A stretch of 64,000 nucleotides of DNA from VRUE01 sp963745915. Its GTDB lineage: Bacteria > Actinomycetota > Thermoleophilia > Solirubrobacterales > 70-9. Numbering within the stretch: the first letter of the stretch is position 1; every line of letters begins with the position of its first letter. Below the pieces are notes generated by a model that did not search any database, was not told the origin of the DNA, and saw nothing but the letters and a program-made list of their open reading frames with translations. Below, one piece after another: positions 8,603 to 17,843 of the stretch. A program made the position numbers and the translations under genes. The stretch spans positions 1,922,001 through 1,986,000 of the forward strand of contig CAVUZA010000002.1 in assembly GCA_963745915.1 (NCBI GenBank). Direction: 5' to 3'.

Positions 8603-9537
8603 CCCGGGGTGAGGTTGGCGGCGAAGTCGAGCACGATGCGCGCCACGCCGGGCGCGTCCCGCGGCGCCCTCCATCAGCGGTCGGCGCCGCCAGGGTCGGG
8701 ATCTCGGCCGGCGGCGGGTCGGGGTCGTCCTCGTCGACGACCATCGCCGTCGATCAGCCCGGCGTAGAGCGAGGCGACGCCGGCCGCGGTTGCCGGGCGG
8801 CCGACGCGCCTGCATGAAGCGCTCGGTCGGGCCCTTGACGACCTGGCCGGCGACGAAGGGGCTGACCGCGACGACCGGCGCGGCCGAGGCCGACGATCGC
8901 CTCGCGCATCCCCGGCACGGCGAGGATCGGGCCGATGCTGATCACCGGGTTGGAGGGGCCGATGACGATCGCCTCGGCCCGCGCAGCGCCTCGAGCACCT
9001 CGGCGGTCGGCTCGGCGCGCGTCGATCCCCTCCAGCTCGACGCCCGTGCACCTCGGGCTCGCCGCGGTCGACGATCAGGTACTCCTGCAGGCGCGCGGCT
9101 GCCCGCCCGCGGTCAGCACCTGGGTGCGCACCGGCGCGTCGCACATCGGCAGCACCCGTCGCCTGCGACCCCGAGCGCCGCGGGCGATCTGCGCCTGGGC
9201 GTCGGTCGGCCGCCCGCCCTCGTCGAGGAACTGGCGGCGGTAGAGGCAGGCGGCGAGGTCGCGGTCGGAGAGGCCGAACCAGCTCGGCGCGCCGAGCTTG
9301 GTCAGCCGCTCGAAGACGGTGAAGCTGTCGTCGCGCAGCCCCCAGCCGCGCTCCTCGTCGATCTCGCCGCTCGAGCCAGTAGGTGACCAGGTCGGGGTCG
9401 GGGGAGACGTGGACGCCGAGCGTCTCGATGTCGTCGCCGGTGTTGGCGATCACCGTCAGGTCGGCGCCGATCTCCTCCTGCATCCCGGCGGCGAGCTTGG
9501 CGCCGCCGGTGCCGCCGGCGAGCAGCGCGACCCGCAT
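8599..9537 (-). CDS. fbiA: 2-phospho-L-lactate transferase FbiA/CofD (heavily frameshifted)
   Basis: Transfers the activated phospholactate/phosphoenolpyruvate moiety onto FO to give (dehydro-)F420-0. The N-terminus RVALLAGGTGGAKLAAGM is the family GGTGG signature and TVIANTGDD follows. The frame is then lost near 9372. Recognisable blocks continue in other frames: the MCDAPVRTQV region, ISIGPILAVPGMREAIV near 8900, GVASLYAGLID near 8770, and a C-terminus ending NLTPG at 8599. I count six or more one-base shifts. The spliced length of about 313 residues is normal. It starts 4 bp after npdG stops, so the four minus-strand genes form one operon. Confidence 0.7.
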
Positions 9538-9541
9538 CCGG

Positions 9542-10238
9542 CTAGGCCCAGTGGTCGCCGTCGGGCAGGCCGGTGAGCCGGATGCCGGCGTGCGTCTTGT
9601 AGCGGACGTTGACCGAGATCAGCAGCGGCGTCAGCTGCTCGACGATGCGCGCCATCTCCAGCGGCCCGGCGTTGACCGCGCGCAGGCCGCGGGATCAGCT
9701 CGATCAGCGCGGGCGACGCGCGCCTTGTCGGCCTTGCGGTCGCCGCAGACGAGCACGTCCTCGCCGAGCTCGGCCTCGGGGTCGGCGAGGGTCGGGGCGC
9801 CGACCGTGTGCAGGGCGGCGACGACGGTGACGCCCTCGGGCACCATCTCCTGCGCCTGCTGGGCGGCGGAGCCCTGCCAGACGCCGAGCGAGCGGGTCGC
9901 CTTGCCGCTGACCGCGGCGGCGAGCGGCACCGTGCAGTCGACCAGGATCTGGCCCGGCCGCAGCGCCTCGCGCAGGTTGTTGAGGTTCTCCGACTGGGCG
10001 CGGAAGGGGACGGTGAGGAAGACGATCTCGGCCCGCGGGCGGCCGCCTCCTCGTTCTGCAGGCCCTCGACCTCGGCGCCCGGGACCGGCTCGCGCAGCTT
10101 CGCCGCCGCCTCCTCGGCGCGCTCGGCCGAGCGCGAGCCGATCACGATCGGCGCCCCGGCCCGCGCCCAGCGCAGGGCCAGGCCGGCGCCGAGCGCGCCG
10201 GTGCCGCCGATGATCGGGATGGTGGGCAGCTCGGCCAC
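9542..10238 (-). CDS. npdG: F420-dependent NADP oxidoreductase (frameshifted)
   Basis: Transfers hydride between reduced F420 and NADP+. The N-terminus IIGGTGALGAGLALRWARAG is the dinucleotide-binding loop, followed by VIGSRSAERAEEAA, which resembles the NADP phosphate-binding segment of Fno enzymes. After about 10045 the frame shifts; SGKATRSLGVWQGSAAQQAQ, VVAALHTVGAP and EDVLVCGDRKAD read in a second frame, and a final piece ending in DHWA returns near 9690 and stops at 9542. Combined length is about 230 residues, the family norm. First gene of the npdG-fbiA-fbiD-cofE operon, directly divergent from the SDR gene at 10270. Confidence 0.75.
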
Positions 10239-10269
10239 GGGCGCGCCAGTCTATGCCTCAGCCGGCCCG

Positions 10270-11004
10270 ATGCGACTGGAGGGACGCAAGGCACTGGTCA
10301 CCGGCGGCGCCAGCGGGATCGGCGCGGCGATCGCGGCGCGGCTGGCGGCCGAGGGGGCCGAGGTCTGGGTCGGCGACATCGACACGGCCGGCGCCGAGCG
10401 GGTCGCCGCCGAGGTCAACGGCCACGCGCTGGAGCTCGACGTGACCGAGATCGAGTCGGCCCGGGCCGCGCTCGCGGCGACCGGGACGCTCGACGTCCTG
10501 GTCAACAACGCCGGCACCGACGAGTTCGGCTTCTTCACCTACACCACGCCCGAGCAGTGGCAGCGGGTGATCGGGATCAACCTCGTCGGCGTGCTCAACT
10601 GCACCCACGCGGCGCTGCCCGGGATGCAGGAGGCGGGGTACGGGCGCATCCTCAGCATCTCCTCCGAGGCGGGCCGGGTCGGCTCCAAGGGCTCGGCCGT
10701 CTACTCGGCGGCCAAGGGCGGCATCGTCGCCTTCATGAAGGCGATCGCCCGCGAGAACGCCCGCTACGGGATCACCGCCAACTCGATCGCCCCCGGCCCG
10801 ATCGAGACGCCGCTGCTGATGGGCGCCAAGGAGTTCGGCGAGATCGGCGAGAAGGTGATCGAGACGATGCGCTCCTCGACCCAGATGGGCCGCCTCGGCC
10901 AGCCCGAGGAGGTCGCCGCCGCGGCCGCCTTCCTCGTCTCCGACGACGCCACCTACGTCACCGGCGAGACGCTGGGCGTAAGCGGCGGCCTCGGCATGGT
11001 CTGA
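10270..11004 (+). CDS. Short-chain dehydrogenase/reductase
   Basis: Classical SDR of 244 residues. The cofactor motif TGGASGIG lies at about residues 11-18, NNAG near residue 80, the catalytic Ser in the LSISS segment and YSAAK (Tyr/Lys pair) near residue 145. The acidic residue in VGDID after the second strand favours NAD(H) over NADP(H). The following gene starts one base after its stop, suggesting an operon with HMG-CoA lyase. The substrate cannot be named; a 3-hydroxyacyl or hydroxybutyrate substrate would fit the neighbours. Confidence 0.88.
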   Translation: MRLEGRKALVTGGASGIGAAIAARLAAEGAEVWVGDIDTAGAERVAAEVNGHALELDVTEIESARAALAATGTLDVLVNNAGTDEFGFFTYTTPEQWQRVIGINLVGVLNCTHAALPGMQEAGYGRILSISSEAGRVGSKGSAVYSAAKGGIVAFMKAIARENARYGITANSIAPGPIETPLLMGAKEFGEIGEKVIETMRSSTQMGRLGQPEEVAAAAAFLVSDDATYVTGETLGVSGGLGMV

Positions 11005-11005
11005 G

Positions 11006-11924
11006 ATGGCGGCTGCGCCGGAGCGCGTCCGCATCCGCGAGGTCGGTCCCCGCGACGGCTTCCAGAACGAGCCGGAGACGATCGCCACCGAGGAGAAGGT
11101 GCGGCTGGTCGACCTGCTCTCGGCCAGCGGGCTGCGGCGGCTCGAGGTGACCTCCTTCGTGCGGCCGGAGGTGATCCCGCAGCTGGCCGACGCCGAGCGG
11201 GTGCTGGCCGCGGTGCAGCGGCGCGAGGGGGTCGCCTTCTCGGTCCTGATCCCCAACGAGCGCGGGCTCGAGCGAGCGCTGGCGCTGCGCGAGCGCTTCG
11301 ACGAGATCAACGTCTTCGTCTCCGCCACCGAGACCCACAACCTCGAGAACGTCAACCGCTCGGTCGAGGACTCGCTGGCGGGGCTGGAGCGGACGCTGGC
11401 GACGGCGGGCGGGGCGGGCCTGCGCTGCGAGGGGGTGATCTCGGTCTCCTTCGGCTGCCCGTACGAGGGCGAGGTGCCGCCCGAGCGCGTTTTCGCGATC
11501 GCCGAGCGGCTCGCCGCCGCCGGCTGCGCCGAGATCGGCTTCGGCGACACGACCGGGATGGCCAACCCGCGCCAGGTCGGTGAGTTCTTCGCCGCCGCTG
11601 GCGAGCGCCTGCCGGGTGTCGAGCTCACCGCCCACTTCCACAACACCCGCGGCCAGGGCCTGGCCAACGTCCTCGCCGCGCTCGGGCAGGGCGTCGACCT
11701 CGTTCGAGTCGAGCTTCGGCGAGCTCGGCGGCTGCCCGGTGCCGCCCGGGGCGACCGGCAACGTCGCCACCGAGGACGTGGTCTCGATGCTGCACGAGAT
11801 GGGCGTCGAGACCGGGGTCGACCTGCCCGCGCTCATCGAGGCCTCGCGCGCCGCCCAGGAGGTCCTCGGCCGTCCCCTCGGCTCCCACGTCCTCCGCGCC
11901 GGCCCGGTCGATTGGCACCCCTGA
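11006..11924 (+). CDS. Hydroxymethylglutaryl-CoA lyase (one frameshift)
   Basis: Cleaves HMG-CoA to acetoacetate and acetyl-CoA. The N-terminus REVGPRDGFQNE carries the Arg and Asp of the catalytic site, and the LTAHFHNTRGQGL segment supplies the metal-binding histidines. At about 11705 the frame shifts; the remainder FESSFGELGGCPVPPGATGNVATED, including the G-loop Cys, reads one frame over to the stop at 11922. The reconstructed length of about 305 residues is normal for HMG-CoA lyase. Its product acetoacetate is the substrate of the acetoacetyl-CoA synthetase encoded at 14998-16977. A single indel within otherwise clean sequence may be a sequencing error. Confidence 0.8.
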
Positions 11925-11977
11925 GCGAACTGCATCAAATTCCAGCTCTGGCAGAGCTGGAATTTGATGCAGTTCGC
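11925..11977. terminator. Perfect 24-bp hairpin directly after HMG-CoA lyase
   Basis: Arms 11925-11948 and 11954-11977 are fully complementary with a 5-nt loop. It starts on the base after the lyase stop codon and ends 29 bp before the next start. It is notably less GC-rich than its surroundings. Terminator role inferred. Confidence 0.65.
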
Positions 11978-12006
11978 GATTGCGCTGGCGGAATAGGGTT
12001 TCGGGC

Positions 12007-13527
12007 GTGACCGAGTTCGCGCAGGCGCTGGAGGCCGCCCTCGCCGGGGGGCCGCAGCGCCACCATGAGAAGACGGCCGAGCAGGGCAAGCTGCCGGTGC
12101 GCGAGCGCGTCGCGCGGCTGGTCGACGAGGGCTCCTTCGCCGAGGAGGCGGCGCTCGCCAACTGGGAGAAGGAGGGGCTCGGGGCGGACGGTGTGGTCAC
12201 CGGCCTGGCCCGGATCGACGGCCGCCCGGTTGCCCTGATGGCCAACGACCCGACCGTCAAGGCCGGCTCCTGGGGGCCGAAGACGGTGGAGAAGATCCTC
12301 CGCATCCAGGAGCGGGCGCTCTCGCTGCAGGTGCCGATCCTCTACCTGGTCGACTCGGCCGGGGCGCGGATCACCGACCAGGTGCAGATGTTCCCCGGCC
12401 GCCGCGGCGCCGGGCGCATCTTCCACAACGAGGTGCGGCTCTCCGGCCAGGTGCCCCAGGTCTGCCTGCTGTTCGGGCCGAGCGCCGCCGGCGGCGCCTA
12501 CATCCCGGCCTTCTGCGACGTGGTGATCATGCGCGACGGCAACGCCTCGATGTACCTCGGCTCGCCGCGGATGGCGGAGATGGTGATCGGCGAGAAGGTC
12601 TCGCTGGAGGAGATGGGCGGGGCGAAGATGCACACCGGCGTCTCGGGCTGCGGCCACTTCCTGGTCAAGTCCGACGAGGAGGCGATCGACCTCGCCAAGC
12701 GCTACCTCTCCTACATGCCGGGCAGCTGGCGCGAGGCGCCGCCGGCCGCGGCCCCGGCCGAGCCCGCCTCGGACGCCCCGATCGCCGAGATCGTCCCCGC
12801 CGACGAGAACCGGCCCTTCGACATGAGCCTGCTGCTCGACTCGCTGCTCGACGCCGACTCGTTCCTGCCCGTGCACAGGCGCTGGGCGAAGGAGCTGATC
12901 GTCGGCTACGGCCGGCTCGGCGGGCGCGCGGTCGGCGTCGTCGCCAACCAGCCCAAGCACACCGGCGGGGTGCTCTTCGTCGACTCGGCCGACAAGGCGG
13001 CGCGCTTCATCCAGACCTGCAACGCCTTCAACCTGCCGCTGCTCTTCCTCGCCGACGTGCCCGGCTTCATGATCGGCACCGCGGTCGAGCGCCAGGGGAT
13101 CGTCCGCCACGGGGCGAAGATGATCAGCGCCGTCTCCGAAGCGACAGTCCCCAAGCTCTCGGTGATCGTGCGCAAGGCCTACGGCGCCGGCCTCTACGCG
13201 ATGGCCGGCCCGGCCTTCGAGCCCGACTGCTGCATCGCCCTGCCCAGCGCCTCGATCGCGGTGATGGGCCCGCAGGCGGCGGTCAACGCCGTCTTCTACA
13301 ACCAGATCCAGGCGATCGAGGACGAGGCCGAGCGCGAGGCCTTCGTCGCCGCCAAGCGCGAGGAGTACGCCGAGGACATCGACCTCCTCCACCTCGCCTC
13401 CGAGCTGGTCGTCGACGCCGTGGTCGAGCCGGCCGACCTGCGCGCCGAGCTGATTCGCCGCTTCGAGCTGGCCACGAGCAAGAACCGCGCCTTCGCCGAG
13501 CGCCGCAACCCGGTGACGCCGGCCTAG
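12007..13527 (+). CDS. Acyl-CoA carboxylase, carboxyltransferase (beta) subunit
   Basis: Biotin-dependent carboxyltransferase of 506 residues that moves CO2 from carboxybiotin to an acyl-CoA. Crotonase-fold signatures are YLVDSAGARITDQV near residue 115 and GPSAAGGAYIPAF near residue 155, which form the oxyanion hole of the N-domain. The C-domain has LFLADVPGFMIGTAVE and ARKAYGAG-like VRKAYGAGLYAMAG. The GTG at 12007 is preferred because the upstream in-frame TTG lies at the edge of a hairpin. No alpha (biotin) subunit is nearby. The neighbours (HMG-CoA lyase, acetoacetyl-CoA synthetase) suggest a methylcrotonyl-CoA-like role, but propionyl-CoA or another acyl-CoA is possible. Confidence 0.88.
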   Translation: MTEFAQALEAALAGGPQRHHEKTAEQGKLPVRERVARLVDEGSFAEEAALANWEKEGLGADGVVTGLARIDGRPVALMANDPTVKAGSWGPKTVEKILRIQERALSLQVPILYLVDSAGARITDQVQMFPGRRGAGRIFHNEVRLSGQVPQVCLLFGPSAAGGAYIPAFCDVVIMRDGNASMYLGSPRMAEMVIGEKVSLEEMGGAKMHTGVSGCGHFLVKSDEEAIDLAKRYLSYMPGSWREAPPAAAPAEPASDAPIAEIVPADENRPFDMSLLLDSLLDADSFLPVHRRWAKELIVGYGRLGGRAVGVVANQPKHTGGVLFVDSADKAARFIQTCNAFNLPLLFLADVPGFMIGTAVERQGIVRHGAKMISAVSEATVPKLSVIVRKAYGAGLYAMAGPAFEPDCCIALPSASIAVMGPQAAVNAVFYNQIQAIEDEAEREAFVAAKREEYAEDIDLLHLASELVVDAVVEPADLRAELIRRFELATSKNRAFAERRNPVTPA

Positions 13528-13535
13528 CCATCCCG

Positions 13536-13580
13536 GGTGCAACGCGCTGTGGCGCCCACAGAGCCGAAACGCGTTGCACC
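13536..13580. repeat. GGTGCAACGCG palindrome, copy 1
   Basis: 11-bp perfect outer arms (13536-13546 and 13570-13580) with an inner CTGTGG/CCACAG hairpin. It lies between the carboxyltransferase and the ABC ATPase and contains the most upstream possible start of the ATPase. Same arm sequence as copies at 33356, 49115 and 54579. Confidence 0.75.
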
Positions 13581-13584
13581 GGCG

Positions 13585-14289
13585 GTGGAGGTCGAGGGAC
13601 TGGTCGTTCGCCGGGGCGGCAACGAGGTGCTGCACGGGCTCGGCTTCGGGGTGGCCGGCGGGCGGGTGACGGGGCTGCTCGGACCGAGCGGCTGCGGCAA
13701 GACGACGCTGATGCGGGCGATCGTCGGCGTGCAGGTCGTCGAGCGGGGGCGGATCGATGTGCTCGGGCACGCGGCGGGGGCGCGTGAGCTGCGCTCGCGG
13801 ATCGGCTACGTGACCCAGGCGCCCTCGGTCTACGGCGACCTCAGCGTGCGCGAGAACCTGCGCTACTTCGCCCGCGTGCTCGGCGCCGGGCACGAGCGGA
13901 TCGACGCCACGATCGAGACCGTCGCCCTCGGCGAGCAGGCCGACCAGGTGGTCGACAGCCTCTCCGGCGGCCAGCGGGCGCGGGTCTCGCTGGCGACGGC
14001 GCTGCTCGGCGAGCCCGAGGTGCTCGTCCTCGACGAGCCCACCGTCGGCCTCGACCCGGTCCTGCGCCGCGACCTCTGGGGGACGTTCCGCGCGCTAGCC
14101 GCCGGCGGCACGACGCTGCTCGTCTCCAGCCACGTGATGGAGGAGGCCGAGCACTGCGACGAGCTGCTGCTGATGCGCGACGGCGATTTGCTCGCCGCCG
14201 AAGCGCCGGCGGCGCTGCGCGAGCGCACCGGGCGCGAGCAACTCGACGAGGCCTTCCTCGCCCTGATCGAGGAGCGGGGCCGAGGATGA
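13585..14289 (+). CDS. ABC-2 type exporter, ATP-binding protein
   Basis: ATPase that powers a drug, lipid or polysaccharide exporter. Walker A is GPSGCGKTT, the signature motif is LSGGQRARVSL, Walker B is VLVLDEPT and the switch histidine lies in SSHVMEE. An in-frame GTG exists at 13537, but translation from there would encode the palindrome; the GTG at 13585 gives the conserved start VEVEGLVVRRG, so I prefer it. The stop region overlaps the permease start by 4 bp. It resembles DrrA/CcmA-type ATPases of about 235-250 residues. Substrate unknown. Confidence 0.87.
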   Translation: MEVEGLVVRRGGNEVLHGLGFGVAGGRVTGLLGPSGCGKTTLMRAIVGVQVVERGRIDVLGHAAGARELRSRIGYVTQAPSVYGDLSVRENLRYFARVLGAGHERIDATIETVALGEQADQVVDSLSGGQRARVSLATALLGEPEVLVLDEPTVGLDPVLRRDLWGTFRALAAGGTTLLVSSHVMEEAEHCDELLLMRDGDLLAAEAPAALRERTGREQLDEAFLALIEERGRG

Positions 14290-15023
14290 GCGCCCGCATC
14301 ACCTGGGCGACGGCGCTGCGGGTGCTGACTCAGCTGCGCCGCGATCCGCGCACGATTGCGCTGCTGCTGGCGGTGCCGCCCTTCCTGCTCACCCTGCTCA
14401 AGGGCGCCTACCAGCAGGACCCGGACGCCTTCCAGCACGTCGGCGGGCCGCTGGTCGGGCTCTTCCCCTTCAGCACGATGTTCGTCGTCACCTCGATCAC
14501 GATGCTGCGCGAGCGCACCACCGGCACGCTGGAGCGGCTGATGTCGCTGCCGCTGGCCAAGCTCGACCTGCTCTTCGGCTACGGGATCGCCTTCGCCGCC
14601 GTCGCCGTCGTGCAGGCCTGCATCACCAGCGCCTTCGCCTTCGGCCTGCTCGGCCTCGACACCGCCGGCTCCACCGCCGCGGTGGTGGCGCTGGCCGTGG
14701 GCAACGCCCTGCTGGGGATGTCGCTCGGCCTCTTCGTCAGCGCCTTCGCCCGCACCGAGTTCCAGGCGGTCCAGTTCATGCCCGCGATCGTCTTCCCGCA
14801 GCTCCTGCTCTGCGGCCTCTTCGTCGCCCGCGACCAGATGGCCGGCGTGCTGCAAATCATCTCCGACACGATGCCCCTCACCTACGCCTTCGAGGCGCTG
14901 GAGAGCGTCACCACGACCGGATCGCTGGGCTCGCGCGGCGCGCTGGACGTCACCGTGATCGTCGGCGCGACCCTGCTGCTGCTCGCGGGCGGCGCCGCTA
15001 CATTGAGGCGGCGAACCGCGTGA
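14286..15023 (+). CDS. ABC-2 type exporter, permease
   Basis: Integral membrane partner of the preceding ATPase: 245 residues with six predicted helices. The central pattern RTTGTLERLMSLPL is the conserved amphipathic loop of ABC-2 permeases. The ATG at 14286 overlaps the ATPase stop. The 3' end overlaps the opposing acetoacetyl-CoA synthetase gene by 26 bp. Like DrrB-type permeases it lacks a large extracytoplasmic domain. Confidence 0.87.
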   Translation: MSARITWATALRVLTQLRRDPRTIALLLAVPPFLLTLLKGAYQQDPDAFQHVGGPLVGLFPFSTMFVVTSITMLRERTTGTLERLMSLPLAKLDLLFGYGIAFAAVAVVQACITSAFAFGLLGLDTAGSTAAVVALAVGNALLGMSLGLFVSAFARTEFQAVQFMPAIVFPQLLLCGLFVARDQMAGVLQIISDTMPLTYAFEALESVTTTGSLGSRGALDVTVIVGATLLLLAGGAATLRRRTA

Positions 15024-16977
15024 ACCAGTCGAGCGCCTCGGGGTTGGCGAGCGAGTCGCGGCTGGCGGCCTGCTCGGGCGGGGTGCCCATCAGGATGCGC
15101 TTGACCGGGACCTCCAGCGCCTTGCCGCTGAGGGTGCGGGGGACGGCGGCGATCGCGTAGACCTGGTCGGGGACGTGGCGGGGCGAGCAGGTGGCGCGCA
15201 CGCGGCGGGCGATCTCTCGCTTCAGCTCGTCGTCGAGCTCGGCGCCCTCGCGGAGGACGACGAAGAGCGGCATCCAGCCCTCGGTGCCGGGGCGGGGGAC
15301 GTCGACGACCAGGGCGTCGACGATCTGCTCGAGGCCGAGCACGGCGCGGTAGATCTCGCTGGTGCCCATGCGGATGCCGGAGCGGTTGATGGTCGAGTCC
15401 GAGCGGCCGTAGATGATCGCCGTGCCGCGGCTGGTGATCTCGATCCAGTCGCCGTGGCGCCAGACGCCGGGGTAGCGCTCGAAGTAGGCCTCGCGGTAGC
15501 GGCTGCCGTCCTCGTCGCCCCAGAAGAAGACCGGCATCGAGGGCATCGGCGCGGTGACGACCAGCTCGCCGACCTCGTCGGTGACCGCGTTGCCGTCCTC
15601 GTCCCAGGCCTCGACCGCGGCGCCCAGCGCCCGCGCCTGCAGCTCGCCGCGGTAGACGGGGAGCAGGGCGCAGCCGCCGACGAAGGCGGTGCAGAGGTCG
15701 GTGCCGCCGCTGGTCGAGAACAGCCAGGTGTCGGCGCCGAGCTGGTCGTATACCCAGTCGAAGCCCTCGGGCGAGAGCGGGGAGCCGGTCGAGCCGACCG
15801 CCTTCAGGCGCGAGAGGTCGCGCCCCGCGCCCGGCTCCAGCCCCGCCTTCATGCAGGCCGAGATGTAGGACGCGCTGGTGCCGAACATGGTGACCCCGGC
15901 GCGCTCGGCGAGGTCCCAGAGCACGCCCATGTCGGGGTGGCCCGGGTTGCCGTCGTAGAGGACGATCGCGGCCCGGGTCAGCAGGCCGGAGACGAGGAAG
16001 TTCCACATCATCCAGCCGGTGGTGGTGAACCAGAAGAGGCGGTCGCCGGGGTGGGCGTCGACGTGCAGGTTGAGCTTCTTCAGGTGCTCGAGCAGGATGC
16101 CGCCCTGCGACTGGACGATCGCCTTCGGCAGCCCGGTCGTGCCCGAGGAGTAGAGGACCCAGAGCGGGTGCTCGAAGGGGACGCGCTCGAAGCGCGGCGC
16201 GGCGCCCTCGCCGGCGGCGAGCAGCTCGTCCCAGCGCATCGCGTCGCGCAGGGGGGAGAGGTCGGGGTCGGGGTCGAGGTAGGGGAGGACGACGGTGCGG
16301 CGCAGGCTCGGCATCGCCTCCTGCAGCTGGGCGACGGTGTCGCGGCGGTCGAAGTCCTTGCCGCCGTAGCGGTAGCCGTCGACGGCGAAGAGCACCTTGG
16401 GCTCGATCTGGGCGAAGCGGTCGACGACGCTGGCCGGGCCGAAGTCGGGCGAGCAGCTCGACCAGATCGCGCCGACGCTGGCGCTGGCGAGGAAGGCGAC
16501 GATCGCCTCCGGCAGGTTGGGCAGGTAGGCGACGACCCGGTCGCCGCGCTCGACCCCGAGCGCCCGCAGGCCGGCGGCGACGGCGGCGACCCGGGCGCGC
16601 AGCTCGCCCCAGCTCAGCTGGTCCAGCTCGGGGCGCAGCTCGGAGGCGTGCAGGATCGCGGTCTCAGCGTCGTCCTTGCCGGCGAAGACGTGCTCGGCGT
16701 AGTTGAGCGCGGTGCCGGCGAACCACTCGGCACCGGGCATCTCGCGGCCGGAGAGGACGCGCTCGGGCGCGCCGTCGGACTGCACCCCGAAGAAGTCCCA
16801 GATCGAGGACCAGAAGGCCTCGAGGTCGGTCGTCGACCAGCGCCAGAGCTCCTCGTAGCCGTCGAAGCGCAGGCCGCGCTCGGCCGCGAGCCAGTCCATG
16901 TACTCGCGCAGGCGCGACTCGGCGACCAGCGCCGGCGGCGGCTCCCAGAGCTTCTCGGGCGCGGGCGCGGCGCTCAC
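14998..16977 (-). CDS. Acetoacetyl-CoA synthetase
   Basis: Acyl-adenylate-forming enzyme that converts acetoacetate, ATP and CoA to acetoacetyl-CoA. At 659 residues it matches the family length of about 650. The phosphate-binding loop VLYSSGTTGLPKAIVQS and the aromatic TTTGWMMWN segment are diagnostic of AACS as opposed to acetyl-CoA synthetase. YGRSDSTINRSGIRMGTSEIY is the hinge region and the C-terminal SGKALEVPVK carries the catalytic lysine. The GTG at 16977 overlaps the preceding gene stop by 4 bp (GTGA). It complements HMG-CoA lyase nearby, allowing acetoacetate to be activated for thiolysis or polymer synthesis. Confidence 0.92.
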   Translation of the reverse strand: MSAAPAPEKLWEPPPALVAESRLREYMDWLAAERGLRFDGYEELWRWSTTDLEAFWSSIWDFFGVQSDGAPERVLSGREMPGAEWFAGTALNYAEHVFAGKDDAETAILHASELRPELDQLSWGELRARVAAVAAGLRALGVERGDRVVAYLPNLPEAIVAFLASASVGAIWSSCSPDFGPASVVDRFAQIEPKVLFAVDGYRYGGKDFDRRDTVAQLQEAMPSLRRTVVLPYLDPDPDLSPLRDAMRWDELLAAGEGAAPRFERVPFEHPLWVLYSSGTTGLPKAIVQSQGGILLEHLKKLNLHVDAHPGDRLFWFTTTGWMMWNFLVSGLLTRAAIVLYDGNPGHPDMGVLWDLAERAGVTMFGTSASYISACMKAGLEPGAGRDLSRLKAVGSTGSPLSPEGFDWVYDQLGADTWLFSTSGGTDLCTAFVGGCALLPVYRGELQARALGAAVEAWDEDGNAVTDEVGELVVTAPMPSMPVFFWGDEDGSRYREAYFERYPGVWRHGDWIEITSRGTAIIYGRSDSTINRSGIRMGTSEIYRAVLGLEQIVDALVVDVPRPGTEGWMPLFVVLREGAELDDELKREIARRVRATCSPRHVPDQVYAIAAVPRTLSGKALEVPVKRILMGTPPEQAASRDSLANPEALDWFTRFAASM

Positions 16978-17819
16978 GCGGCGGCGGTGGCCGGGCCGGC
17001 GGCCTGGGACAGCTCCAGCTCGCGCGGGTCGTGCGAGCAGAAGAGCTTCACCGTGTCGCCGTGGCGGCGGGCGAGCTCGCGCAGCCGCTCCTGGTTGGCG
17101 AGGCGCGCCTTGCGGTCGGTGCCGGTCAGGTTCTGGAAGAGGCGCAGCACCGGCGGGCAGCTCGGCGGCGTGGCGACCTCGGCGTGGTGGAAGTAGGAGT
17201 CGCCGCAGTGCAGGAGCCAGCCGTCGCCGCTGCGGATCGCGACCCCGGTGTGACCGCGCGAGTGGCCGAGCAGCGGCACCAGCAGGATCTCGGCGTCGAG
17301 GCCGGGGAGGATGCGGACGCTCTCGAAGCCGTGCCACTCGTCGCCGCCGCTGCCGCTGTGCTCGACCCAGCGCGGGCTGTGGCGCCAGTGGGCGCCGCCG
17401 ATGTAGCGCAGCTTTTCGTCGAGGCGCGGGTGGACGGCGGCGGCGAGCTCGGCGGCGAGCACGTGCACCTCGGCCTCGGGGAAGTCGGGCAGGCCGCCGC
17501 TGTGGTCGAGGTCCAGGTGGGTGGTGACGATGTGCTTGACGTCGCCGGCCTCGAAGCCGAGCGCTTCGACCTGGCGCAGCGCCGTCGTCTCCTCGCGCGG
17601 CCGCGGCTCCATCAGCAGGCGGAAGACAATGCCCAGCTGGCTCGGGTTGCGGGCGTCCTCGAGGCCGAAGCCGGTGTCGACGAGGACCAGCCCCTCAGCC
17701 GTCTCCAGCGCCAGGCAGTGGCAGACGATCGCGCCCCGCTCCAGCAGCCCCCCGTCGCCGTTGATCAGCCGCCGTCCGTGCGGGCAGAACGAGCCGCAGT
17801 TGAGGTGGTGGATCCTCAT
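16974..17819 (-). CDS. MBL-fold metallo-hydrolase
   Basis: 281-residue metallo-beta-lactamase fold protein. The dinuclear zinc motif THLDLDHSGG (HxDxDH) is near residue 105, the next His ligand in GHSRGHTG and the bridging Asp in LLHCGDSYFHH. This arrangement resembles N-acyl-homoserine lactonases and related lactonases, and also some thioesterase-like members. No signal peptide. Its stop overlaps the acetoacetyl-CoA synthetase start, so they are co-transcribed; hydrolysis of a lactone or CoA thioester in the same pathway is a reasonable guess. Confidence 0.85.
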   Translation of the reverse strand: MRIHHLNCGSFCPHGRRLINGDGGLLERGAIVCHCLALETAEGLVLVDTGFGLEDARNPSQLGIVFRLLMEPRPREETTALRQVEALGFEAGDVKHIVTTHLDLDHSGGLPDFPEAEVHVLAAELAAAVHPRLDEKLRYIGGAHWRHSPRWVEHSGSGGDEWHGFESVRILPGLDAEILLVPLLGHSRGHTGVAIRSGDGWLLHCGDSYFHHAEVATPPSCPPVLRLFQNLTGTDRKARLANQERLRELARRHGDTVKLFCSHDPRELELSQAAGPATAAA

Positions 17820-17843
17820 TCCCGCGCGGCAGTCTACCCGCGC

